In this document: positions 51,963 through 62,604 of the stretch, piece after piece | Position numbering within the stretch: position 1 is the stretch's first letter | Layout of the letters: each line of letters opens with the position of its first letter | DNA from: Paraspadella gotoi | Taxonomy: Eukaryota; Chaetognatha | Reading direction: 5' to 3' | DNA: 64,000 bases | Assembly: GCA_051294375.1 (NCBI GenBank) | Contig: CM119264.1 | Span: 11,011,832 to 11,075,831, forward strand | Translations under genes and position numbers: made by a program | The notes under the pieces: generated by a model | The model's input: the letters and a program-made list of their open reading frames with translations, nothing else | The model's database searches: none | Told to the model about the DNA's origin: nothing

Positions 51963-53632
51963 CTAAATCCGGAAGTTTCTGGTGAAGTCATATTCGATGG
52001 TTGGAATGACGGCTTGGACGAATTTGAGAAAAATCAAAAGGTACATGTGGACACCAATTTCATTACCACCTTCAGCACATGTTTCTATCAGTTTTTTCAT
52101 GACATCCGCGTGCCTAAAAAAAAAAAGATTTAACCGGTCAAAGGTATTTTGCTACCATTCCCGTAATTATTTGTTTGCTTTGTTTTCTCTCTTTTTCTCA
52201 GTCTAATAAATAAATGGGCCTGTTAGCATCAGATAAGATACGTAACGTTCTAAGTTGACATAAAAAGAATCTACATACATGATTAGGATTTAAAAGCCAC
52301 AAAGATTGGCCTAAACATTATAAAAAGTTAACGCATGCTTAAGTACTATTTATATATACTTGTACCCCACAACTCACCGGTTGTATAAAAAAAGCGACAA
52401 AAAAAAAAACAAAACAAAAACAAACATGTAACAGCCCGTAAACACTAAACATCCTCGCGGTCGACTCCTTTCTTTTGAAAAATGTACCGGCACGGATGCA
52501 CAGATGCCAAGGGCGGCCCGGGCAGATGTGGATGAGTTTCCATGGTAACCGTCTTTTTGGCGTGGTCTTGACTGACGTCCTCGTAAAGGTCATCGACAGA
52601 GAGGGGTTGTCTCGCCTCGTTGTAGCCGCAAAGCCAGAGGCGGGGAGTCTGGTAATATTTGTCGTACGTGATGTTGAGGTCGTACGTGCGCGTTTGAAGG
52701 ATGCCACCGTCCGAATCCGTCCGCACCGAAGCAGTCGAGTGCTTCTTGATTGGCTCTTTTAATCGAGTGAGGTCCAGGGCCGCGGGATCCTAGGAAACGA
52801 AGGGCATTGCCATTAGAAAAAAAAATGTTACAAGTATTATTGATGCAATGACAATGTAATAATGCTGTACCTCGTTTTCCAACTGCTCTAACATATCTTC
52901 CATATCTCCAGCTTCTCCCTCATCATCTTCGTCGTCATCTTCTTCGTCTTCGTCCTCAGCTTGACTATGGGGATGGAATATGATCAAAACTTTCTCAACC
53001 CACTACAACTAACTGATCCCATTTTATCTCACTCATTGTTTTTGAGTTCGTCGGCCTTGATTTGAACGTCCGACATCGCCGATGTCGCCTCGTCGACGTC
53101 TGGATCAGGAAAGTGATGGGTATCAACCCAGCCGCCGTCCTCGTCTTCTTCGATCACCTGAAAATACGCAGATCCTTCACAGGTTGGTCACTTGAGCACA
53201 TATTCGGTTCAAAGTTAAAAGGACCCAAGGAAACCTTTTCTTGATTTCCTGCCACACCCTCGGCGATTTGCGCGCAACGCTTGTAACAAGGGACATTGCG
53301 AGTAACGAGAAATTGTTTTTCAGGAGGCAAGTACGATTTTATCTTCGAGGCGTCGCCTTTGAGAAAAGAAAATGTTTGTTTGTAAATATCTAGTTTTAAA
53401 AGTACAATTAACTGCTTCATTTTTAAAATGTCACCCGTCTGGGGCCGTTATGATTTCTACCCGTAGACCATTGCCATGTGGGGCAATGGTGCACCAGAAA
53501 ATCTCCTGCGGCGACAAACTCTTCCGGTGTAATGACGCCCGTTTCTTGAAATTTTGACTCCTTCAAAACCGGGGTAAGCAATTCGGCAACGTTCAGGGCC
53601 GTTCCTTTTATGGTGTTGATAAAGGCAGCCAT
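51963..53632 (-). CDS. ATG3: ATG3, E2-like enzyme for ATG8 lipidation (321 aa)
   Basis: Transfers ATG8/LC3 from its catalytic cysteine to phosphatidylethanolamine during autophagosome growth. Exons in transcript order: 53461-53632, 53235-53356, 53033-53157, 52871-52964, 52488-52789, 51963-52113. Phases are consistent (966 nt). The N-terminus ([20 protein letters not shown], then HHCPTWQW) and the YKRC segment match the family. Exons 3-4 encode the long acidic flexible region ([15 protein letters not shown]). The E2 core has [20 protein letters not shown], and catalytic Cys271 lies in HPC just before exon 6. The C-terminus ([16 protein letters not shown]) is intact. Length is close to human ATG3 (314). 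The POLDIP2 stop codon is 268 bp upstream. Confidence 0.97.
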
Positions 53633-53900
53633 AACGTAGAAGGATTGAAGGAAATTATTCTAGGTTTATGCACGAAGGTTACGGACGAAGTTACGGTAGT
53701 AGCATTTTAAACTGCTATCAAGAAAATAAGAAACAAAGAGCAAGGTCATATTAGTGGTCGTGAACTATGACACAAATCGCTATATCACAGATTAAAAAAT
53801 ATCTAACTACTCGCGCCTCTACGTAGTATATCTTTAATTCTCGAGATATAATGTCTTTTGGACATGGGCGAGAATCTAAATGTCGGGACAGTTTTTTCAT

Positions 53901-55408
53901 CTATCGCGTCACGAACGGAAATCTTCCCCAGCCTCCGCCGCCGCCAATTCCGTCGGGTGAGACGCCACCATCGGCGCTAGGACCACCTGGCCCATGGGTC
54001 GGTGGGGGTGATGTCGTGGGAGGCTGCAAATTACCGCCGTCGGGTCCTATAACCGTAAAACAGGATCATTTTACCACTTGTCAATTTATTGTTTTTTTTT
54101 AAAACGAATTCACGGCTAAAAAATAACCTGAGCCGAACGTGTCGCCACTCTTCGATTCAAGAGAAAATGGAGGGATCCTACAGTCAAAGGTAAAGCCATC
54201 TTCTCGCTCCATCTTGTACGTCCCCCACATGTGGCCCGAAGGCGAGTGCAATGAGACGTGGGATGAATACTGAAAGGCCGGCTGCCATTTGGACAGTACG
54301 GGTTCCCGGCCGATGACGCCGCGACCGCGAACCTGGAGGACAACGGATCCGAATGAATGAAGGCGAGCATTCGAAACATTCGCCGCAAAACTCGTTACCG
54401 TTTCCAGCGTTCCGTTCAAAGCAAAAATTCGCCAATGCCGTTCTCGCAGCTGAACGGCGAGGTCGCCCATGTTTTCAAGGCGAATGCAATAGCGCCACCA
54501 AAAAACTTCATGCCCTTGAGAGTCTCTCGAGCCCATGTAAAAGGGAATTACCGTCACTCGGATGTCCTCCGTACTTTCCCTAACCAAAAATCAGAAATTT
54601 ATGTAGAAAAACATGAATTAAAACTTTTTGATGTAATTTACACGGTGAACTGTCCTACCGGTGAACGTCGGAAAGTTCTAGCCAGGGGTGATTCTTATCC
54701 TGCCAGGCTTTTAGGGTGTCTCTACTCCGAAAGCACGGTGTATGGTCAGGATCGTATGCGAGGAAGCGGTCAAAGAGTTCATGCAAAATCGGCGACCGCT
54801 GGTCCGTGTTATAAGGGAGGATGTCGGTGTGAGACACGTAATCAAGTCCGGGAATCGCATAGAGAGATCGACTGTTTTCTTGGTTTCCCAGAAAAGTCAC
54901 CGACTCGGTCTGAGCCCGAATATATGGACAATCTCGAGAGTCTATTAAAACTTGGTAGTACATCTGAGTCTTGGTTGATGTGGATTCTTTGGAGGCATCC
55001 GAGTCGAGACCTTAGCCGATAAAAAGGAAAAATAACATGTCATTTAAATGAGAATCGCTAATCCTAAGATGAGGTCACCTTGAACCGCATTGGAGGAAGC
55101 ATCGGTTTTGACGGGAGTGTCGCGATCGTAAACTTTGGCTTGCCAAGGAAAGAGAATAATCCCCCTATAGCCAAAAACGCGGTGAAGAAACAACTGCCCC
55201 GTCAAGTAGCTCCCTTCCGCCTTGGGGGTTTCCAGAATCCCAACCTCGGAAAGGCGTGCGTTGGATCGTCTTTGCGTCCGAACCAGAGATCTAGAAATAA
55301 TATCGGGTTTTCTAATTGATCAATACAATAAAAATTCACTCCAGATTTTATTTACCTAGTCGAGATTGACAACAAAACGACGCAGCTTCTAACGACCGTG
55401 AAAACCAT
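53901..55408 (-). CDS. POLDIP2: POLDIP2 / PDIP38, YccV-like and ApaG domain protein (382 aa)
   Basis: In vertebrates it binds DNA polymerase delta/PCNA and works in mitochondria and actin/redox pathways. Exons in transcript order: 55356-55408, 55079-55290, 54659-55010, 54399-54579, 54128-54332, 53901-54046. Total 1149 nt with matching phases and introns of 65-81 bp. The short first exon gives a basic/hydrophobic N-terminus with no acidic residue, consistent with mitochondrial import. The YccV-like domain spans about 60-205 (VFGYRGIILFPWQAK, and YYQVLIDSRDCPYIRA). The ApaG/DUF525 domain spans about 207-340 (RVTVIPFYMGSR, RERHWRIF, GRGVIGREPVLS). Unlike human POLDIP2, which ends soon after the ApaG domain, exon 6 adds about 48 residues rich in Gly and Pro. 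The start lies only 38 bp after the LTO1 stop. Confidence 0.96.
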
Positions 55409-55446
55409 TGTTGGATTGAACGATTTAAGAAAAACCTAGGAAGTCT

Positions 55447-55953
55447 TCAAAATGCAACGCTCGTGGACGATTGGACAGGACTCGCAGCCTTTAAGTTCAA
55501 AAGCGCTCGAACTTTTTTGTACTTGATTTCGATACGTTCCAGATGTTCAAATATGTCAGGATTGGATGGATCCCGAAAGTCAAATTCGTCGATAAGGTTT
55601 GAAAGTTGACCGAGCGCGTGGGCAAGCTTTTCTCTCCGCGCACGGGGGAAACTTCGGAGTTTTTCTTCCTCCGCCGACACGATTCGTCGATATTCAACTT
55701 CACGAGAAGGGATCTCAACTTCGAAAGAACCCGGGGCCGAATCAAGGTTCGTCAAAGTTAGGGAGTAAACCTGCGCGACGCGACGGTAATAACCGATGGT
55801 CGTGCCGATTTGAAGACCCTTTCCAAGACCGAGCCTGAATCCCTCGTCGAATCCTTCTTTTCTCGATTGAGTTACGCCCTCCTTGTAGGCTTCCTCGAAG
55901 GCGGTGTTCTCGGCTAAGGCGATGCTGTCGAACACGTCATTCAAGTCTTCCAT
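55447..55953 (-). CDS. LTO1: LTO1 (ORAOV1) homologue, ABCE1 maturation adaptor (168 aa)
   Basis: With YAE1, LTO1 brings the Fe-S targeting complex to the ribosome-recycling ATPase ABCE1/Rli1. Intronless frame. The start at 55953 (MEDLNDVFDS) is chosen because it aligns with the family N-terminus; the frame is open further upstream to 56025. The Yae1-like motif of regularly spaced Gly (EAYKEGVTQSRKEGFDEGF, then LGLGKG, IGTTIGYYRRV) is clear at about residues 20-65. The C-terminal half is helical. The last residues are SVAF, not the C-terminal Trp used in yeast Lto1 for recognition. Neighbours on the same strand: eIF2D stop 125 bp upstream and POLDIP2 start 38 bp downstream. Confidence 0.85.
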   Translation of the reverse strand: MEDLNDVFDSIALAENTAFEEAYKEGVTQSRKEGFDEGFRLGLGKGLQIGTTIGYYRRVAQVYSLTLTNLDSAPGSFEVEIPSREVEYRRIVSAEEEKLRSFPRARREKLAHALGQLSNLIDEFDFRDPSNPDIFEHLERIEIKYKKVRALLNLKAASPVQSSTSVAF

Positions 55954-56078
55954 CGTACATCCATCATGTCCCAAGCAAACACTAAACTTATCTTGGGAAG
56001 AAAGACTAACAATAAATATTATCAATTTAACATTCTACTTATCGCGATATATTAATTACAAACTAAGAATGTATCGTA

Positions 56079-59000
56079 TCATCGTTTCTTTTTCTTTTCC
56101 CCCTTTTCGGCGCCGCGTATGTGTCTCTTCTCTACTTTATACTTCTCGACGAGGAGTTCGACGACGAGATTGACTTGGTTCCCTTGGATGAGCACCTGCT
56201 GGCCCGACTTTTGCCCTGGAGCCGACGAGACCGAGGAGCTGGTCGCCGCCCGCACGCGCACCTCCTTAGCTAGGTCCCGAGGATCGATTCCGAAAGTCTC
56301 CAAATTGCACACCAAAGTAACTTTTTTGTTTCCAGAACGGGACTCTACATTTAATACGACGGGAGGAAGCCCACCTTTTTTCAAGACTGCCGGTCGGTCC
56401 GAGTATTCGAGACTAAAGAGTTAAGATGTGAAAATTTGTTAAGTACTAAAACATAAGTAGTATTATTATTCAAAATCAGCCTCCATATATTATCCTAACA
56501 AAATTACCTGTAGCACTCTCCCATCTTTTTCGCTAGTCTTTGAAACAACTTGGTCCACGGCAATTCGACGATTTGGTTTTCGCCCTTCTCCAGCACCACG
56601 TCGGCCAATTCCGGACTCATCATCACTTTCGACTTGTCGACTGGATGGGTAAGTTCATTGACGCGAACGTAATCGGTGATTACACGTCGCATTTCCTGTC
56701 CTGATATGCCGGAGCCTTTCGTAAATCCGGCAGATTTGAACAAGGGTAGGACAGATGCATTGATCGAGAGCATCTCCTTCACGACTGGAGACTGAAAATC
56801 GCCATTTTCGTCAAGATCGTCGAGTGACTAAAAAAATGAAAATATGGTAGTGTTGTGGCAATTAAACGGGACGATTTATTCTCCAACAAATAAAACAGAG
56901 ATCAACTCCAAAACAATGCTAAGTCTAAAACAATAAACAATACAGAGAAACCGGCTGAGGACAGCAGGCTGAGAGTGGTGTTGACCGGTGATCGGCCAGT
57001 GATTTAGAGAATTCAAAAACGAGCAAAAAGGTTTCGAACACTGAATTGAGAAAAAGATAGTGGTCAGAGGTAAGGACAGAGAGTGAGTTTATGAAAATAA
57101 GTGAAAATGGTTGAAATTAGAAAAATTGGTGAGGGATAGCTAAGTGAAAAAGTGAATTTTTAGAAATAAGATAGAGCTCAAAATGAACTTGCCCCTCCCG
57201 TTGTTGAATTTAAAAATTCAAACTTTTAATCTAATGGTAGGAATATTGAAATTGGTAATCAATATAAAAATTATCCATTCATTTAATAAATAAGCTATCT
57301 TGCTCATAACTTTGGACAGGCTTTGGTGGTTTAAGGCCTCCATCACAAGGTCCCTGCAAGCTTTCAATCAAGACTCTCAGTCTCGTTTTATATAATTAGA
57401 ATAAATAAAAAGCTATAATCACGTGTAAACTCGCTTACGTACATTTCTCAGAAAAGGAAATTTTTTCAGGTCCATTTCTCGCAAAAATGAAGAAGCTTTA
57501 TCGACTTCGGTGATGAACCAAACGCCCTTCGTTTCTTCTCTTAATTTAATAAGACCTGACAAATGGAAGCATCATTCACTAAGTTTTATAAATATAATCG
57601 AAAATTTGAATGTCACCTTTCACCTTTCAACTGCACCTCTTGAAAGAACTTCAAGGGTTTTTTAAACGTTGATTTTCTGAAGTCCAAAGCATCTCCAATT
57701 GGACAAGACGCTTGCATCGTTTTGTAAAAGTTTTGCGTGCTGATCGGAAAGTCGATGGCTTTAAGTTGAAATCGTGCTGCGATGCAAGCGTAAAACTCCA
57801 ACTTGTCGTCCATCAAAGACTCGTTATTCTCGTTGGGGTCTTGAAGAGGCACAGGCAATGTTGCATCGGGAGTAGTATCGATACTATCGATAGTCTCGGT
57901 ACTGTTTCTCAATAATATATCAGCTACGAGGCCAGCGAGAGAGTTGTCGCCGTCGTCGTCCAATTTCAACGCGGCGCAACTCAGTTCTTCTTTTCCATCG
58001 CCTTCCTGATCTTTCACAGGTTTCGTTTCTTCGCAATCTTGTTCCAAATCTTGCTCTTGCGAGTTCTCTGGATGCCCTTCATCCGAGGATTCCTTGTCTT
58101 CAAGGACCTCTTCGGCTAAAAGGGGCATCCGCGGTTTGTCTTTCGCAAATCTGAAAAGTTCGTCGACGGCGGTGTGGACGACGACGAATCCTTTTCCGCG
58201 CATTCCCGATTGAATCTGCGGCGATTACAATCAAAAGAAATAGGCGAAGTTCATAGAATCTAACCATAACATCGCGGGCCGCATCTTCCCGCTTACCATT
58301 TCCGTGGCGTTCATGGTGGAATATGCGACGGCGACCGGAGCTGCGTTTCCATCCGCATGAATTGCGACCGGTTGATGTTTCTTGATATTGTGAAGATTAA
58401 CCAGTGTTGGCGGTCCTTTGAAAGAAAGGATAATTCAGCGTCCTGGGACAGGAGGAAATTATAGCCAGAGAGGTATAGGTGGTGGGAGAACGAGCAAGGG
58501 AAAAAAACTCCGACCGATTTGCTAACGACCTCACAGTCACACAAACAGTCATACCTGAGAGAATTACGCCCGGCAACATAAGATCGGCGCCACCGCAAAG
58601 TTTGTGATACACGGCTTCCCAGGTCCGCACTCGAGGTAAAATGTCTAAGGGAAAAATTTTCATCTACTGTCATGTGCGAAAAATTTTGTGTGCGAGTAGG
58701 AAACTGTGATTTAGTTCGATATAAAATTTTGAATCTCTTTGCTTATAAATACTCTAATTGGATAAATGGATTGAGATTAAATTTTGTGTGTGAGAAACTG
58801 AATATAAAGTTTTGATGGAATCTTGCGAGTGGAAATAATTTTAAATGGAAAAAAATGTAGCAGATTAATTTATTAATTAATCATCACAACAGAGATATCC
58901 CTCTGTTAGAAAAACGTCACTTTTTTTTAATTTTAAAGTTTTTCTCTCGAAAATGATGGATTGGATGATTAATTAGTTGTTTGAATGATTGTTTCATAGA

Positions 59001-59670
59001 TTGGGTTACTTTTACTTTCGCCGACCGGGGTTAGGGAGGGGTTATGGTTAAAAGTAATTTAGGGGTCGGTTTAGGGTTAGGGGTGGTTAGGGTTAGGAGG
59101 GTTTAGGGTTAAGGTTATTTGGTTATTTGGTTATTATTATAATCATCTCTTACAATTTTTTAAAAAATTTTTTTAAACAAAATATTTAAAAATGATTTTT
59201 TAAAAACCGCTATAACCGCGGTCGGTAATTATAATTAAATGAGCAAAAACGTGTTGAGAGTTTTCTTTTTCAGTACCGGGATATTTCCACAAAAGAGAAA
59301 CCGTGGGATAGAGAACTCCATGATCCTCAATGATAACAGGATTTTTGGCGACCAAATGAACATTAACAATATTGCCGGAATTCGTAATCACCCTGGCAAT
59401 GGAAACTTCTTCTTTGTTCGGAAGTATTTCGGAAGACGTTCCTATAACAGATGAGCTAAGCTTATTTTTAAAACATCGTGCTTTGAATTTAAATCAGGGG
59501 CCTATTATGGGGATTTAATTACTACTTTATTTTTATTGCTTTTTTTACATTTATTACGAGTATTCACCTGTAGTTATGTTCCATTGCGCCTCTATTAAAG
59601 CCCGAGTTTTGCGTCGCTCAGAGCCCTTAACAGCCGCATTAGATTTAACGCGAAAAGGTTTTTGAAACAT
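56079..59670 (-). CDS. EIF2D: eIF2D (ligatin), translation initiation/recycling factor (611 aa)
   Basis: Delivers tRNA to the 40S P site independently of eIF2 and releases tRNA/mRNA from post-termination 40S subunits. Exons in transcript order: 59568-59670, 59277-59441, 58555-58644, 58297-58415, 57624-58215, 57443-57555, 56508-56827, 56079-56412. Total 1836 nt, phases consistent. It starts MFQKPFRVKSN, as in the family. The N-terminal DUF1947-like and PUA regions run to about 175 (KLCGGADLMLPGV, and MRGKGFVVVHTAVDELF). An acidic Glu/Asp-rich linker follows (about 185-270), then a winged-helix region, a SWIB/MDM2-like domain (about 395-500) and a SUI1 domain (about 515-605; IQGNQVNLVVELLVEKY). 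Basic C-terminus. Intron 2 carries TTAGGG repeats and intron 6 a copy of the dispersed repeat. Human length is 584. Confidence 0.96.
57246..57371 (-). repeat. Dispersed repeat family, copy C (inverted)
   Basis: Reverse-complement copy in eIF2D intron 6, about 126 bp, ending CAAGCTTTCAATCAA. Internally it matches copy B except for a deletion near the start of the element. Confidence 0.8.
59028..59114 (+). repeat. Interstitial telomere-like TTAGGG repeats
   Basis: Degenerate run of TTAGGG, TTTAGGG and GGTTAGG units in eIF2D intron 2, about 87 bp, G-rich on the plus strand. Confidence 0.75.
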
Positions 59671-61678
59671 TTTAAAACTATTCACTCGTCGCTAAACAGA
59701 AAAAATTAGGATTTGTGAAATAATCTAAATAAAACAAGATCAAGAACGTGTTTAATACAGAAGTAATGCATGCTTAAATTACAAAATTACAATAAAATTT
59801 TGAAAAAACGTCAGAATAACATAAGAAAATCGACTAAAAAAATGGCACATTTCCTTAGGACTGAAAAACAGACAAATGGTAATGACCCATAAAGCAAACA
59901 AACATCTTGCCTCAAAATTGTTAAATAATTTCTAGAAAATATCATAAGTTATAAAATTTATGAGCGAATGGTTTAAGATGGCTTTCGCTATAATTTTATG
60001 ACAGGAATCAACAAAAACCGTATTCCTATAAGCTAAGGTTATTGGGAAGTGCGGGGTAATATGGAACACTTTTGTAATCAATAAAATTTTTCGAATAGTA
60101 AATATATTTTTAAAAAATTTCTGATGATATATCTAGGAACGTGTCCCCGCTGCAGATTGATGTATTTGTTTTTTCATTTAATCATTTAATAAAACTTTAT
60201 ACAGAAGGCTTCATATTATAAAATGTGGTACCCCTTTTTTGTGACCAGAATCTGTTCCCACCAAACTACCCGAAAGAATTTCATGAAATTTTACATTGAG
60301 AGTTCTCAATGACAATATAAATGGAACTATCGAGGCGAAATTTTGATATTCAACTTCTGACAAGAAATACAGGGCCCTAGGGCTAAATTTTTTCCCCCAT
60401 TTAATAAATTTTTTTAATTTTTAAAATAAATTTTAGTACCATCAGGTGCTTGACATTTTAAGCATATAAAAACATTTTAGAACTAAAATTGTAAATTTTC
60501 AATAATTAAGCATTGTTTGAAGATGCATGGTTCATCGTTTTACTTCCAATTTTCCAAAATTATTCAAAATCTGACTTGAACAGTTGATGTTCATGAAGAT
60601 GAAAATTAAGGTAAACTAACATTTTTGAGGTAATAAATAGGTTTTTGTGAAGAGTAAACGTCTGTGCAACTGTTCAAAACAAAAATATTTGAAAAATTTG
60701 TAAAAAATTTTTGACCATTTTTGCCTCAATGGGTGACGCCCCAGAGGGCCCATATCTCGGCTCAGGGGTCAATTATTAAAGTTCGCCTCGATATTTCTAT
60801 TTGTATTCACATCGGGATCGTTCATTCAAAATTTCAATAAATTTGGTCCAGTGTTTCTCGGAACGTGTTCTGGTCACAAAAAGGGGAACTATGGCAACGG
60901 GAGGAATAGCCTGTGATACCCGGGCGCGGGGTATCTCACCAACCTGGCGTAGGGCCTTCGGCCCTCAGTGACCGCCTCCTGTGCAACTGGCATGTTTATA
61001 CCGGCACCGTCAGCATTTTAAGCAGAACGGGGGCCGGGATACCGGGGATTGAACGCGGGACGCACGATGGAATCGAATTGAATGTTTAGCCTTGCTCAGT
61101 CCATTGAGTCGACTGAGGACCGGACAGCAGTGAGGCAGCTTTAAGTCTTGCTGCACAGGAACCACATTTTTAATAAATTACGACAAATATGGCTGTGCCA
61201 GAGGCTTGAAAACGACTACGCAAAGCGAAATTTTAAATTTTACAAGATTTTTTAAAATTTCTGCTGCGGCAGCAATGGAATACTATAACTCTCAACATGT
61301 AAAGAGTTGGTGGAATATTAAAAGCGCCATAATTTTTTTATTTCAAATTATTTGTCAGTGTTCCGAATTACCCGTTCAAAATTACCACGCACTACCCTAT
61401 ACCAACCCTTACATTGTGCATAAAAATAAAGAAAATGTTTGAGGTTGTAGAAAATGCTTTTAACCATTGGCAGGAATCAGGAAAAACATGAAATTAGTAC
61501 AACCAATGAGATTTTTAAATGCTAAATAATTAGTTTCAAGCGCTAAAATAAAAGGAGCGTGAATGATTTCTTATAAGAACTGACCTCTTCTGCTACATAA
61601 CAACGACACAGTTTAATGAAAAAAAAAAAAAAAAAAAAGCAATAAAAAAATTGCGCAAAGTATTATAACAAAAATATT
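59671..61678. other. Spacer between eIF2D and the SR protein gene
   Basis: AT-rich to 60890, then a GC-rich repeat-like block (60898-61150), then AT-rich again. The left part probably holds the eIF2D promoter and 5' UTR. An open frame at 61206-61442 is AT-rich and without any recognisable features. Confidence 0.5.
60898..61150 (-). mobile_element. Probable tRNA-derived SINE
   Basis: A GC-rich island in AT-rich DNA. On the minus strand an A-box-like GACTCAATGG (about 61101-61113) is followed about 60 bp later by a B-box-like CGTTCAATCCCC (61044-61055) whose flanks form a T-arm-like stem (CCGCG / CCCGG). The rest, with GGCCGAAGGCC near 60960, would be the tRNA-unrelated body. The match to pol III promoter consensus is partial. 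Confidence 0.4.
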
Positions 61679-62325
61679 TTAATATTTTCCGGCGGCAATG
61701 GCGGCTTTAAGTTCATCAAGTTCTAGTCTCAATCTTTCGTTTTCGTCTCTGAGTCTTCTCATTTCATCGCTACTTGAGTTTCCGTATCCACCCCCCCTTC
61801 TTTGTGGTGAGTAGCCTCTCGATCGACGCTCTGGGCTATAGCCACGGCCGGGCCGTTCGTAATACCGATTTTTCGGTGGCCACGTCATCTTTTTGTTGAC
61901 GTTCCGCCGACCGTGAGAAATTTCTTAAGTTAAGCGGAAAAAGGAAAACATTTATCCAGGCAACGAGGAATGAGGAGGGCAGCGCGAACTGACCTGTTCG
62001 AATGGCAGAACCATTGATGATGGTCCCGTTGAGGGCGGCAACGGCCTCTTCCGCATCTCGCGGATCTTCAAACTCAACGAACCCAAATCCCCCTGAAAAA
62101 GTAATATGCCGCAAGATTAAGAAAAATGGTCAACATTAACTGTACAATGTACACTGTACATTGTATAAACATCAAATAAGGTACTGTACCTGGGGCTCTG
62201 GCGACGAAGCAGTTTCTCAATTGACCAAATTTAGCAAACGCTTCCTCGACCTCCCTTTCCTGCGTATCGGGCTTGAGGTCACCAACGAAGACTTTACACC
62301 CCGGGAGACATTCTTTTCCTGACAT
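61679..62325 (-). CDS. SRSF3/7-like RNA-binding protein with leucine-zipper-like tail (159 aa)
   Basis: Splicing regulator of the SR family, nuclear. Exons in transcript order: 62190-62325, 61994-62092, 61679-61923 (480 nt, phases 1 and 1). Residues about 10-85 are one RRM: RNP2 is VFVGDL at 12-17, RNP1 is GFGFVEFE at 47-54, and the [11 protein letters not shown] segment is characteristic of SRSF3/SRSF7. A short Arg/Ser/Gly/Tyr-rich stretch follows ([19 protein letters not shown]). It has only a few RS/SP units, not the long RS domain of typical family members, and no zinc knuckle. The last 30 residues ([20 protein letters not shown]) are strongly coiled-coil-forming. A small palindrome lies in intron 1 (62141-62165). 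Confidence 0.9.
62141..62165. repeat. Short perfect palindrome
   Basis: TACAATGTACA and TGTACATTGTA face each other with one base between, inside the first intron of the SR protein gene. Could extrude as a hairpin in RNA or DNA. Confidence 0.7.
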
Positions 62326-62604
62326 CTCTTTTTAACTCGTTTTTTATTGTTTTTGACGCAAATGGATAATAAATCTAAGGAATTGGTTAAGAATGAAACA
62401 AAATTTTCCCTCAATAGAAATTCAAATACAGAAAAATCTAACTTGAAACCCCCAAAATAATACAGTCGTTCAATTTTTTTTTCAAAATATTTTTTTTTAT
62501 CTTTCCTATGAAATTGTCTAACTGAAAATCAGAACAAGCATCTTTTCGGAGAAAATGTATTTTCAATTTCCAACACCACACTTTGCTTCTTTTGGGAATC
62601 GCGA

